From CAWHMS01 sp963830495 (GTDB lineage: Bacteria; Actinomycetota; Actinomycetes; Propionibacteriales; Nocardioidaceae): a stretch of DNA of 64,000 bases. Below are positions 55,301 to 62,989 of the stretch, piece after piece. Position 1 is the first letter of the stretch. Every line of letters starts with the position of its first letter. The DNA lies in contig CAWHMS010000004.1 of NCBI GenBank assembly GCA_963830495.1, positions 186,001 to 250,000 on the forward strand, in the 5' to 3' direction. The notes below the pieces were generated by a model. The model was not told the origin of the DNA, searched no databases, and saw only the letters and a program-made list of their open reading frames with translations. A program made the position numbers and the translations under genes.

Positions 55301-56344
55301 GTGCCGATTGCGTTGTGCGAGCGCGACCCGCGCGTCCCGCCCGAAGACGTCATCGCCGCACTGGTGCCGCCGCCGACCTTCGCCGATGTCACCTTCGTCG
55401 GCTACCACCCGGACCCGCAGCACCCCAGTCAGCAACGGGCTGTGACGCAGGTGGAGGACTTCGGCACGGAGCTCGCAGCGGCCTCGTCGGCTGGCGGCCG
55501 CCGCTGGTTCCGGCGGTCCAGTACGCCGAGCGCGGCCGGCCTGTACCTGGACGGCGGCTTCGGTGTCGGCAAGACCCACCTGCTCGCCGCCTTGTGGCAC
55601 GCGGCGCCCGAACCGAAGCTGTTCGCGACCTTCGTCGAGCTCACCCACCTGGTCGGGGCGCTTGGCTTCGCTACCGCGGTGGAGCGGCTGGCTGAGTATC
55701 GGCTGGTCTGCATCGATGAGTTCGAGCTCGACGATCCCGGCGACACCGTCCTCGTCTCGACGCTGCTGGGCAGGCTGGCGGCGCGGGGGGTGTGGCTGGC
55801 CGCCACGTCGAACACGCTGCCCGACCAGCTCGGCGGAGGACGGTTCGCTGCCGAGGACTTCCTGCGGGAGATCCAGGCCCTCGCGGCACGGTTCGACGTC
55901 GTACGGATCGACGGCTCGGACTATCGGCACCGCGACGTGTCGTACGCGGGGGAGACGTACGACGCAGTCGCGTTGGCGGCGCTGGCCGACGCGACACCTG
56001 GCGCGTCGATGGACCATTTCGTGGACCTGTGCCGACGACTCGAGGTCGTGCATCCGTCGCGGTTCGGCGCACTTGTCGAGGGTGTGACGCTGGTGTGCTG
56101 GGAGGACGTCAGGACGCTGCACGACCAGTCGGCTGCGCTGCGCCTGGTCGTGCTGGTGGACCGGCTTTACGACCGCGGAGTGCCGGTCGCGGCGAGCGGG
56201 GTGCCGCTCGACCAGCTCTTCAGCGAAGAGATGCTGGCCGGCGGCCACCGCAAGAAGTACTTTCGCGCGATCAGTCGGCTCACTGCGTTGTCCCGAGCAA
56301 ACCCACAGGTCGGAGGCAGCATCAGCCTTCGTGAGGATCCATGA
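55301..56344 (+). CDS. zapE: cell division protein ZapE (AFG1-like ATPase)
   Basis: A 347-residue AAA+ ATPase. Walker A GGFGVGKTH (about 85-93), Walker B LVCIDEFELDD, arginine-finger region LTALSRANPQ at the end and FSEEMLAGGHRKKYFRAISRL. ZapE binds FtsZ and helps Z-ring constriction under stress in E. coli. GTG start at 55301 in a leaderless context. Nothing else in the neighbourhood belongs to division. Confidence 0.9.
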   Translation: MPIALCERDPRVPPEDVIAALVPPPTFADVTFVGYHPDPQHPSQQRAVTQVEDFGTELAAASSAGGRRWFRRSSTPSAAGLYLDGGFGVGKTHLLAALWHAAPEPKLFATFVELTHLVGALGFATAVERLAEYRLVCIDEFELDDPGDTVLVSTLLGRLAARGVWLAATSNTLPDQLGGGRFAAEDFLREIQALAARFDVVRIDGSDYRHRDVSYAGETYDAVALAALADATPGASMDHFVDLCRRLEVVHPSRFGALVEGVTLVCWEDVRTLHDQSAALRLVVLVDRLYDRGVPVAASGVPLDQLFSEEMLAGGHRKKYFRAISRLTALSRANPQVGGSISLREDP

Positions 56345-56391
56345 AGCGCAACGCGGCATGACCGGATGCTTTCCCCGGACCGCCGTGGGGA

Positions 56392-56775
56392 TTAGCCGTC
56401 GACTGCTGCTGTCATGCGTATGGAAACGAGAAGGCCGGGGATCTCTGCGCCGAGCTTCGCCGCATAGCGGGCGGGTGGATCCGCAGAGAACCAACGGGCG
56501 TACTCCTCGTTCATGCCATCGAAATCGCCCGGATCCGTGAGTAGAACGCCGACCTCAACCACATCGTCGAGGCTTGCGCCGCCGGCGTGCAGGATGGCCT
56601 CGCAATTAGCGAGGGCCTGCCGGGTCTGCTCTTGGATGCTGCTGCCCGCCAGAGCCCGAGTTCGGGGGTCGATGCCGGTCGTCCCAGAGACATAGATGCG
56701 TGACCCAGCCCTGACACCTTGGCTATAGAGCGGAGAGCTTGGCGCGTTCGGGGTCGAGATGATCTGGCGCGACAT
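56392..56775 (-). CDS. RidA family protein
   Basis: A 127-residue YjgF/YER057c/UK114 protein. N-terminal APSSPLYSQGVRAGSRIYVSGTTGID, a middle ANCEAILHAGGASLDDVVEV and the C-terminal Arg in VSIRMTAAV, which binds the carboxylate of imine substrates. It hydrolyses reactive enamines/imines such as 2-aminoacrylate. ATG at 56775 preceded by AAGGAGGG. The longer frame to 56832 lacks a site. Confidence 0.87.
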   Translation of the reverse strand: MSRQIISTPNAPSSPLYSQGVRAGSRIYVSGTTGIDPRTRALAGSSIQEQTRQALANCEAILHAGGASLDDVVEVGVLLTDPGDFDGMNEEYARWFSADPPARYAAKLGAEIPGLLVSIRMTAAVDG

Positions 56776-56882
56776 GCGACCCTCCTTCGTAAGTGTCGCC
56801 GGGAGCCTAATGCCCACGTCTGCAGACCGCACGCTACCCGCGGCATGTGATTGCGTTGGTGGAGAGCACTCAGCCTGTGAGT

Positions 56883-57305
56883 ATGAACCTCGTGACTCAC
56901 ATCAGGCTCGCTACGCGGGACGACCTCAACGATCTGACCGAGAAGGACCGCATCCCTGAGGCCGAGATGGCAGCCATCCTGGGTCGGAGTCGGATCCTGG
57001 TCGCTGAGAGTGGCGAGGGGAATGGCCTTATTGGCTGGCTTCGGTGGAGCCTCTTCTGGGACGAGGTGCCGTTCATGAACCGGCTCCACGTGGAAGCGCC
57101 TCGTCGGGGTGAAGGTGTCGGGCGGCTCCTGGTCAGCGAGTGGGAGCGGGCCTGTGGCCGAGAAGGCCACGACACAGTGATGACCTCCACCGTCTCAGCC
57201 GAATCCGCGCAGCATTTCTACCGGAAGCTGGGGTACACGGATGCAGGTTGCCTGTTGCTGCCAGGCGAGTCTGCTGAGCTCTTCTTCATCAAGCAGATCG
57301 GCTGA
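56883..57305 (+). CDS. GNAT family N-acetyltransferase
   Basis: A 140-residue acetyltransferase: MNLVTHIRLATRDDLNDL, acetyl-CoA loop RRGEGVGRLLVSEWERAC, and STVSAESAQHFYRKLGYTDAGCLL. The substrate is unknown. ATG at 56883 is chosen as it starts the domain; GTG 56847 is possible, with GGTGGAG nearby. Lies between RidA (minus) and the MmcQ-like gene (minus, convergent). Confidence 0.8.
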   Translation: MNLVTHIRLATRDDLNDLTEKDRIPEAEMAAILGRSRILVAESGEGNGLIGWLRWSLFWDEVPFMNRLHVEAPRRGEGVGRLLVSEWERACGREGHDTVMTSTVSAESAQHFYRKLGYTDAGCLLLPGESAELFFIKQIG

Positions 57306-57402
57306 TGCTGGTCTGGTGGTGTCCGATCCGCAAGCACGTACGTCGGCATTATGGCCGCGGAAGATCAGCGGCAGAACAAGCATATGAGTGCGTTGGCGGC
57401 TC

Positions 57403-57705
57403 TCAGTGACACTGCATGTCCCAGGCAAGGTCGATGGCCTCGCGCACAGCACCAGGCTGTGCGTGATCGAGATAGGCCTCGACCTTGTGGTGTGCCTCCA
57501 TGCGAGGCGGCACGCCGAAACTGTCCGGGTAGGTCTGCAGCAGCGACTCTCGCTTGCTCAGGGGGACCCGAATCACCAGCGTGTTCGGGCCATGCAGACG
57601 CACGAGCAAGCGGTCATGGACGTACCACGCCGGACGCGACTCGGTTCCCTTGCGCTTGACCTGCGGCAGCGACTCCGCATACTGACCGACTTCCTCCGGG
57701 GTCAC
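57403..57705 (-). CDS. MmcQ/YjbR family protein
   Basis: A 100-residue protein of the MmcQ/YjbR fold (FDXF-like): PQVKRKGTESRPAWYVHDRLLVRL and EAHHKVEAYLDHAQPGAVREAIDLAW. Proposed DNA-binding-like; function unknown. GTG start at 57705, 6 nt after TAGGCT, so leaderless. Divergent from the ArsR gene. Confidence 0.75.
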   Translation of the reverse strand: MTPEEVGQYAESLPQVKRKGTESRPAWYVHDRLLVRLHGPNTLVIRVPLSKRESLLQTYPDSFGVPPRMEAHHKVEAYLDHAQPGAVREAIDLAWDMQCH

Positions 57706-57711
57706 CCGCGA

Positions 57712-57717
57712 AGCCTA
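57712..57717 (-). promoter_or_regulatory. predicted -10 of leaderless MmcQ-like gene
   Basis: TAGGCT on the minus strand, 6 nt before the GTG at 57705. Confidence 0.4.
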
Positions 57718-57738
57718 GCCCCGCATGACGAGTCGTAT

Positions 57739-57770
57739 GTAACCTTGCGGATACGTACCCGATCCGTTAC
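57739..57770. promoter_or_regulatory. candidate ArsR operator
   Basis: Interrupted inverted repeat: GTAAC-cttg-CGGAT (57739-57752) against ATCCGTTAC (57762-57770). It overlaps the -10 region (TACGTT, 57768-57773), which ends 6 nt before the ArsR start, the right place for autorepression. Confidence 0.45.
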
Positions 57771-57779
57771 GTTAGGGCT

Positions 57780-58097
57780 ATGGATGTGGTGCTGCACGCG
57801 TTGGCGGACGAGAGCCGGCGAACGGTTCTGGAGATCCTGCGCGATCATGCGGCGAGCGCGGGGGAGCTGGCCGAGGCGATTCCGATCGCCCGTCCGGGCG
57901 TGTCTCGGCATCTGCGGGTGCTGCGGGAGGCCGGGCTGGTCGAGGTCCGCCGGGAGGCGCAGCGCCGGATCTACAGCCTCCGTCCGGAGGCGCTGATCGA
58001 GGTGGACGAGTGGCTCGCGGAATACCGCGCGCTCTGGCAGAGCCGGCTCGACGCCCTTCATACGGAGATCGCTCGAGGGAAGAAGGCGCGAACGTGA
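57780..58097 (+). CDS. ArsR family transcriptional regulator
   Basis: A 105-residue winged-helix protein: HALADESRRTVLEILRDH, recognition-helix region IARPGVSRHLRVLREAGLVEVRREAQRRIYSLRPE. No Cys pair for metal, so it likely senses a small molecule or protein state. It is of the type that regularly precedes SRPBCC genes. The message is probably leaderless. It overlaps the next start by GTGA (4 nt), heading a three-gene operon. Confidence 0.87.
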   Translation: MDVVLHALADESRRTVLEILRDHAASAGELAEAIPIARPGVSRHLRVLREAGLVEVRREAQRRIYSLRPEALIEVDEWLAEYRALWQSRLDALHTEIARGKKART

Positions 58098-58618
58098 ACA
58101 TCATCGGGACGATGCGGGCTCTTGACGAGACCCGCGGCGCGGTGCGTGTCGAGGACATCTACGACACGGACATCGACGACCTGTGGGAGGCATGTACGAC
58201 ACCGGAGCGGCTCGCGCGCTGGATCGCTGAAGTCTCCGGCGACCTGCGGGTGGGCGGCACGATCCATGCCGTCTTCACCAGCACCTGGACCGGTCCGGGA
58301 CGGGTCGAGGTGTGCGACGCACCGCATCATCTGCTCCTCACTATGGAGCCGGGCACAGACGATGAGTCTCAGATGGAGGCATGGCTGACCGAGGAGGGGT
58401 CGCAGACCAGGCTGGTGGTCGAGGAGCGTGGACTGCCGGTCGACAAGCTGTACTTGCACGGGGCCGGGTGGCAGGCACATCTGGAGGATCTGAGGCGGTC
58501 GCTGGCAGAGGACACCGGGGCCAACCCCGAGAGCTGGACGGAGCAGACTCCGGCACCGGCGTGGCGCCGGCGCTGGGACGAGTTGTCCCCCGCCTACGAA
58601 GCGATGGAGATCGAGTGA
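58094..58618 (+). CDS. SRPBCC domain protein (AHSA1-like)
   Basis: A 174-residue START/SRPBCC-fold protein: AVRVEDIYDTDIDDLWEACTTPERLARWIAEVSGDLRVGGT, then HHLLLTMEPG, and WQAHLEDLRRSL. A hydrophobic cavity that binds lipid or ligand; in related ArsR operons the pair is stress- or ligand-linked. GTG start overlaps the ArsR stop. The stop shares a base with the downstream VOC start. Confidence 0.83.
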   Translation: MNIIGTMRALDETRGAVRVEDIYDTDIDDLWEACTTPERLARWIAEVSGDLRVGGTIHAVFTSTWTGPGRVEVCDAPHHLLLTMEPGTDDESQMEAWLTEEGSQTRLVVEERGLPVDKLYLHGAGWQAHLEDLRRSLAEDTGANPESWTEQTPAPAWRRRWDELSPAYEAMEIE

Positions 58619-59010
58619 TGTCCGACGAGATCAGACTCAGCGCGACCACGGTGAACGCGCCCGACGCGCTCGCCCTCGCACGGTTCTACGCCGAGCTCAC
58701 GGGCGGCGTCACGAAGGGGAGCGAGCACTGGGCGACCGTGACCGGGCCGAACGGCTTCATCGTATTCCAGCAGGTCGACGACTTCCGCCCACCGGTGTGG
58801 CCCGGTGCCCTCGTACCCATGCAGATGCACCTCGACTTCTTCGTCGAGGACCTCGAGGCAACCGGAACCCGCGCAGTTGCTGCTGGCGCCACCCGGCTCG
58901 ACTTCCAGCCGAACTCCGACCACTGTTTGGTGTACGCCGACCCGGCCGGCCATCCCTTCTGCCTGTCCACCTGGGACGGGCCGCACCTGGACGACGAGCC
59001 CGACGAGTAG
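58618..59010 (+). CDS. VOC family protein
   Basis: A 130-residue glyoxalase/bleomycin-resistance-fold protein. Typical paired beta-alpha modules: NAPDALALARFYAELTGG and QMHLDFFVEDLEATGTRAVAAGATRL, then YADPAGHPFCLSTW. Conserved metal-ligand His/Glu are partly present; reaction unknown. Third gene of the ArsR operon, TGATG overlap. Confidence 0.82.
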   Translation: MSDEIRLSATTVNAPDALALARFYAELTGGVTKGSEHWATVTGPNGFIVFQQVDDFRPPVWPGALVPMQMHLDFFVEDLEATGTRAVAAGATRLDFQPNSDHCLVYADPAGHPFCLSTWDGPHLDDEPDE

Positions 59011-59115
59011 TCCTGTGCGGGACCTTCTCCTGGCAGAGATTCGACCCCGTACATACCGTGCGTGGAAGACGTGAGCCGCAGGCGAAACGACGCGACCCGG
59101 GAGAAAGGCCATGCG

Positions 59116-59196
59116 ATGGCGCAGTACCTGATCTCATTCCTCAGCGACGCGATGGACCAGATCCCCGAGGATCAGATGCCTGACCTCGCTAGTTAG
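59116..59196 (+). pseudogene. truncated YCII-related protein remnant
   Basis: Reads MAQYLISFLSDAMDQIPEDQ..., the typical N-terminus of a YCII-related protein, then stops at TAG (59194) after 26 codons. The next codons (Ala-His-Ala) fit the family's continuing AHA segment, so a nonsense change followed by decay is likely. An upstream GAGAAAGG is a plausible ribosome-binding site. Confidence 0.45.
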
Positions 59197-59394
59197 GCCC
59201 ACGCGGATCGGCCGACCGTCCTAGCGCTTCGACCATGTCGGCACGATCGGGCGGATCGCGGCCGGAGAGTATGTCTTCCACTCGGCTTCGCGGACGGGAG
59301 GCGGGCTCAACGTTCCCTGTCCGTGCGGTCGTGCGGCTGCTAGCGTCAAACAGCCGGCCGCCGAGTCGGCGGCGGGAATCGAGTGGAGGGACCG

Positions 59395-59811
59395 ATGTCC
59401 GAATACAAGGCAATCGCGCAGGAGATGTTCCAAGCCATAGCCGTTGGCGGAGACGTCGATGCAACCGTCGACAAGTACCTGGCGGAGGACTTCATCGAAC
59501 ACGAGGAGATCCCGGGGATGGACAACACCCGGGACACACCCCGGCAGCTGTTCAAAATGATGCACGCGGCCATCACCGACTTCCACGTGGAGGTTCACGA
59601 CCTGCTCCAAGAAGGCGACAAAGTAGTCGCGCGGGTCTCTTTCGTCGGCACCCACACTGGTGAGTTCATGGGCGTACCCGCAAGCGGGAACCCGGTCGAC
59701 ATCGACGCCATCGACATCCTGCAGTTCCGTGGTGACCAGTGCGTCGCTCACTGGGGTGTCATGGACTTGGCCGGCGCAATGGCGCAGATGGACGCAGGGT
59801 CACACGCCTAA
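59395..59811 (+). CDS. SnoaL-like/ester cyclase protein
   Basis: A 138-residue SnoaL-fold protein. The motif VARVSFVGTHTGEFMGVPASG and NTRDTPRQLFKMMHAAITDF are typical of SnoaL-like ester cyclase family members. Small-molecule cyclase or stress role unclear. ATG at 59395 follows GGAGGG. Confidence 0.82.
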   Translation: MSEYKAIAQEMFQAIAVGGDVDATVDKYLAEDFIEHEEIPGMDNTRDTPRQLFKMMHAAITDFHVEVHDLLQEGDKVVARVSFVGTHTGEFMGVPASGNPVDIDAIDILQFRGDQCVAHWGVMDLAGAMAQMDAGSHA

Positions 59812-59837
59812 CTGGGCGTGTTTCTGATCGACCCGGA

Positions 59838-60524
59838 TCAGGTATCGCTGCAGATCTGCGGGTGCTCGAGGTCGGTGTTGTCGATGACCACGTCGGCACG
59901 GCGCCACGGCGTGCACGCCGCGAAGTAGAGCCGCTGCCCGCCGACGTACCGGGCGAGGCTGTCATCGCCAGGGTCGGGGGTGCTGCCGTCACGGTCGGCC
60001 ATCCGTCGCGCGCTGACCTCGAACGGGACATGCAGGAAGACGGAGAAGTCCCATGCTGCGACGAGCTCGTCCCGATGCAGGAACAGCCCGTCGATGACCA
60101 GCACGGACTGCCGGGGTGCGGACTGCCAGGGCAGATCGAGGGTCTGGTCGGAAGCGACGTCATGTACTGCGGCGCGATACCGTCGCGATCCGCCTGGGGC
60201 AAAGGGATCGAGCACGTTGTCGGCAAGTGTCGCGTAGTCGTAGCTGTCCAACCAGAAGCCCTCCGGCGACGTACGTCCGCGTCGATGCCGGATGTCCGCC
60301 GGATGGTGGAAGCCGTCGGCCGAGACGTGTACGACGCTCCGACCGGCGAGGGTCAGCGACGCGGACAGCTCGGCGGCGAAGGTGGTCTTGCCGGCTCCGT
60401 CAACCCCGTCGACGGCGACGCGAACGGGGTCGCCTCCGCTGTGCGGCACCATCTCGGCCACCTGGCCGACGAGGCGGCTGCGCGCCGAGCCGTCGGCCGT
60501 CGGCCTCACCCGATTCGCCCGCAT
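59838..60524 (-). CDS. uridine kinase-like P-loop protein
   Basis: A 228-residue nucleoside-kinase-like protein. Walker A AVDGVDGAGKTTFAAEL (about 38-54), then HVSADGFHHPADIRHRRGRTSPEGFWLDSYDY, a phosphoribulokinase/uridine kinase signature, and VLVIDGLFLHRDEL. It may phosphorylate uridine or another nucleoside or sugar. Start at 60524, 6 nt after TAGCCT. Divergent from the PPK2 gene. Confidence 0.83.
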   Translation of the reverse strand: MRANRVRPTADGSARSRLVGQVAEMVPHSGGDPVRVAVDGVDGAGKTTFAAELSASLTLAGRSVVHVSADGFHHPADIRHRRGRTSPEGFWLDSYDYATLADNVLDPFAPGGSRRYRAAVHDVASDQTLDLPWQSAPRQSVLVIDGLFLHRDELVAAWDFSVFLHVPFEVSARRMADRDGSTPDPGDDSLARYVGGQRLYFAACTPWRRADVVIDNTDLEHPQICSDT

Positions 60525-60530
60525 CGGTCA

Positions 60531-60536
60531 AGGCTA
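60531..60536 (-). promoter_or_regulatory. predicted -10 of leaderless uridine-kinase-like gene
   Basis: TAGCCT on the minus strand, 6 nt before ATG 60524. Confidence 0.4.
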
Positions 60537-60613
60537 CGTTCACCAGTCGAGCCATGGTCACGGGGTGAAGCTGCGGTCGCCGGGTGGAGCAATCGCCGCC
60601 AGAATGGCGGGCC

Positions 60614-61401
60614 ATGGCTGCAGAACTCCGGGACCTGCTGAGCGCCGGCCCAGGACCAGTCGACCTGGCGAGCGTTGATCCGCGTTGGCACCCGGGCTTC
60701 GAGGGCAACAAGGCGGCAGGCAAGAAGGCGCTGGCCGGCTTGGCCGACGAGGCCGACGACCTGCAGGAGCGGTGGTACGCCGAAGGCGAGGCCGGGGGAC
60801 TCGAAGGCTGCTCATCGTGGTGCAGGGGATGGACACCTCGGGCAAGGGCGGGGTCATGCGGCATTGCGTCGGGCTCCTCGACCCGCAAGGTGTCGAGATC
60901 ACCGCGTTCAAGGCTCCGGCAGAGGAGGAGCAGGAGCACGACTTCCTCTGGCGGATCGAGCGGCGGCTGCCAGGACCGGGCATGGTCGGCATCTTCGACC
61001 GCAGCCACTACGAGGATGTGATGATCGGGCGCGTGCGCCAGCTCGCACCCGCCGACGAGATCGAGCGGCGATACGACGCCATCAACGACTTCGAGCAACG
61101 CGTGGTCGAGTCCGGCACCACGATCATCAAGTGCATGCTGCACATCTCCGCCGACGAACAGAAGGCCAGACTGCTCGAGCGCCTGGACAACCCCACCAAG
61201 CACTGGAAGTTCAACCCGGCTGACATCGACGAGCGCAAGCGGTGGGACGACTATCAGTGCGCGTACGCGACGATGCTCGAGGACTGCAGCACCGACCACG
61301 CGCCCTTCTACTTTGTGCCCGCCGACCGCAATGCGACTACACAGGGATCTCCACCAACTGCAGGGCACCGATCTGATAGCGCGTCAGCAGCAGCCGGCTG
61401 A
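60614..61401 (+). pseudogene. polyphosphate kinase 2 (PPK2), frameshifted and C-terminally truncated
   Basis: The N-terminal part MAAELRDLLSAGPGP... shifts frame in a run of five G at 60794-60798; adding one G restores GGTRRLLIVVQGMDTSGKGGVMRH with its Walker A. The rest is PPK2-like (FDRSHYEDVMIGRVRQL, DNPTKHWKFN) up to VPADRN at about 61335, where homology stops. The usual ~40 C-terminal residues are missing, replaced by the antisense 3' end of the sirohydrochlorin chelatase gene. Two independent defects make it non-functional, although the frameshift alone could be a sequencing error. Confidence 0.75.
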
Positions 61402-62086
61402 CCTCCACATGCGCGCCGAGCGGCTCGGACACCGCTACCGCGCCGGCTTCGAGTGCCAGCTCCGCGGCCCGGTCGGGCAGGAAGCCGGGCGCAATGAAGA
61501 GCGAACCGACAGCCACGTGTCGCCGGCCAGCCCGGCGAAACTCCCGGACGGCTTCACCGGTCGACGGGGGAGCAGCTGATGCGAACGCCACGCTGGTGGG
61601 GAGGTGGTGCCGACCGCCCCAGACGCGAGCGAGCCGTGCCACCGTCGCGTTCGCCCGCGCATCCGACGACCCGGCGGCGGCCAGCACGAGAGCGTCGAGC
61701 TCCCGGACCCGGGCGGACCGCAGCGCCGCTCGGAGCCGTTCGTCCAGCACCGTGAGCAGCGGCGCATCGGTGCCCAGCACCTCGGCCACCCGGATCGCCA
61801 CACCAGGGTGTCGTGCGGCCGCCGCATGCACGACCTCCGGCACATCCACGCGGGCGTGGTAGGCCGTGGTCAGCAGCATCGGTACGACGACGATCTCCTG
61901 GTGGCCGCGCGCTACCAGCCGATCGACGACCGAGTCGAGGTCGGGCCGGCTGTGGTCGAGGAAGGCCGGTTCGATGCGCAAGTCGGGGCGCAGCTGCTTG
62001 GTGGCGGAGACGACCTCGCGCACCGTCCGTGCCGAGCGGGGGTCGCGGCTTCCGTGCGCGAGCGCGATGAGTGCTGGAGCGGTCAT
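61337..62086 (-). CDS. sirohydrochlorin chelatase (CbiX/SirB type)
   Basis: A 249-residue chelatase. Two half-domains; metal-binding His in LIALAHGSRDPRS and in VVPMLLTTAYHARVDVPEVV. Given its operon with cysH and sir, it most probably inserts iron into sirohydrochlorin to give siroheme for sulfite reductase. ATG 62086 overlaps the cysH stop by 4 nt. The longer frame adds residues from the cysH end. Its 3' end abuts the broken PPK2. Confidence 0.85.
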   Translation of the reverse strand: MTAPALIALAHGSRDPRSARTVREVVSATKQLRPDLRIEPAFLDHSRPDLDSVVDRLVARGHQEIVVVPMLLTTAYHARVDVPEVVHAAAARHPGVAIRVAEVLGTDAPLLTVLDERLRAALRSARVRELDALVLAAAGSSDARANATVARLARVWGGRHHLPTSVAFASAAPPSTGEAVREFRRAGRRHVAVGSLFIAPGFLPDRAAELALEAGAVAVSEPLGAHVEVSRLLLTRYQIGALQLVEIPV

Positions 62087-62796
62087 GAGTGGATCCCACA
62101 TTCTGTCTTGGAGGTTCCGGCCCACCGGCCGCTGCGGGCGTCATTGCCCGGCGCGACTCGGCGAGTGCAGGGCCAGCAGCCGATCGAGGGATAGCCGTCG
62201 TACTGCAACGGGTTGACGAGGACTTCGTTGTCATTGATGTAGCGCTGGACGTCCTCGTTGGTCCAGCGCGCAAGTGGGGACACCTTGACCTTGCCCTTGG
62301 ATTCATCCCAGCCGACGACGGGCGTGATCACCCGGTTACGGGTCTCCTCCCGGCGCAAGCCGGAGGCCCAGGCGTCGTACTCGGCGAGACCCTCCTGCAG
62401 TGGTCGCACCTTGCGCATTGCGCAGCAGAGGTCCGGGTCGCGGGACCAGAGGTCCGGGCCGTACTGCTCGTCCTGCTCACGCACCGACAGCGTGGGGCCG
62501 ACGGTCACCACGGTGACCGGCAGGGTCGCCGCCACCGCGTCGCGGGTCCCGATGGTCTCGGCGAAGTGGTAGCCGGTGTCGAGGAAGACCACGTCGATCC
62601 CGGGCGCCACCGTGGAGGCAAGGTGGGTCAGCACGGCATCGGCCATGGACGACGCCACGCAGAACCGGGAGCCGAACGTGGCCACGGCCCACTCGATGAT
62701 GGACTCCGCTGGCGCGATCTCGAGCTCCGGACCTGCGATCGAGGCGATCTCGCGCAGCTCGATACGCCGGTCGATGTCGATGTCGACGACTGTCAT
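62083..62796 (-). CDS. cysH: (phospho)adenylylsulfate reductase
   Basis: A 237-residue CysH: reduces APS or PAPS to sulfite. The iron-sulfur type is indicated by Cys124-Cys125 in LCCAMRKVRP and Cys207/Cys210 in GCWPCT, which would bind a 4Fe-4S cluster; the catalytic Cys is in TECGIHS (about 233). The presence of the FeS motif suggests APS use (established for that subgroup). ATG at 62796 with GAGGAGGTC. Overlaps both neighbours by 4 nt. Confidence 0.92.
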   Translation of the reverse strand: MTVVDIDIDRRIELREIASIAGPELEIAPAESIIEWAVATFGSRFCVASSMADAVLTHLASTVAPGIDVVFLDTGYHFAETIGTRDAVAATLPVTVVTVGPTLSVREQDEQYGPDLWSRDPDLCCAMRKVRPLQEGLAEYDAWASGLRREETRNRVITPVVGWDESKGKVKVSPLARWTNEDVQRYINDNEVLVNPLQYDGYPSIGCWPCTRRVAPGNDARSGRWAGTSKTECGIHS

Positions 62797-62942
62797 GCCG
62801 ACCTCCTCAGCAAACCCAGGAGCCTGACCGAAAAGGCCCGCAGGCACTCGCGGCACTCCCACGCGCCGTGGGTGTCGCCGTGCGGGTGCAACTGCTCGCT
62901 CGCGCAGTAGGGGCAGTGCAGCGGCACCGAGTGCGCGCTCAT
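62793..62942 (-). CDS. small zinc-ribbon-like protein of the sulfate operon
   Basis: A 49-residue protein: CPYC at about 10-13 and CREC at about 30-33 form a four-Cys zinc ribbon; a basic FSVRLLGLLRR ends it. Short CxxC proteins sit between sir and cysH in many actinobacteria; role unproven. Start at 62942; stop overlaps the cysH start by 4 nt. Confidence 0.75.
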   Translation of the reverse strand: MSAHSVPLHCPYCASEQLHPHGDTHGAWECRECLRAFSVRLLGLLRRSA

Positions 62943-62989
62943 CGCAGTGCCTCCGCTGCTGGCTTCGCTGGGCTCATCGCAGTGCCTCC
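62937..62989. repeat. 18-bp direct repeat, 35 bp apart, at the sir end
   Basis: GCTCATCGCAGTGCCTCC at 62937-62954 and 62972-62989. On the minus strand each copy gives ...GCACTGCGATGAGC..., so the end of sir and the start of the next gene were duplicated. It creates a 12-codon mini-ORF (62977 to 62939). Confidence 0.75.
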
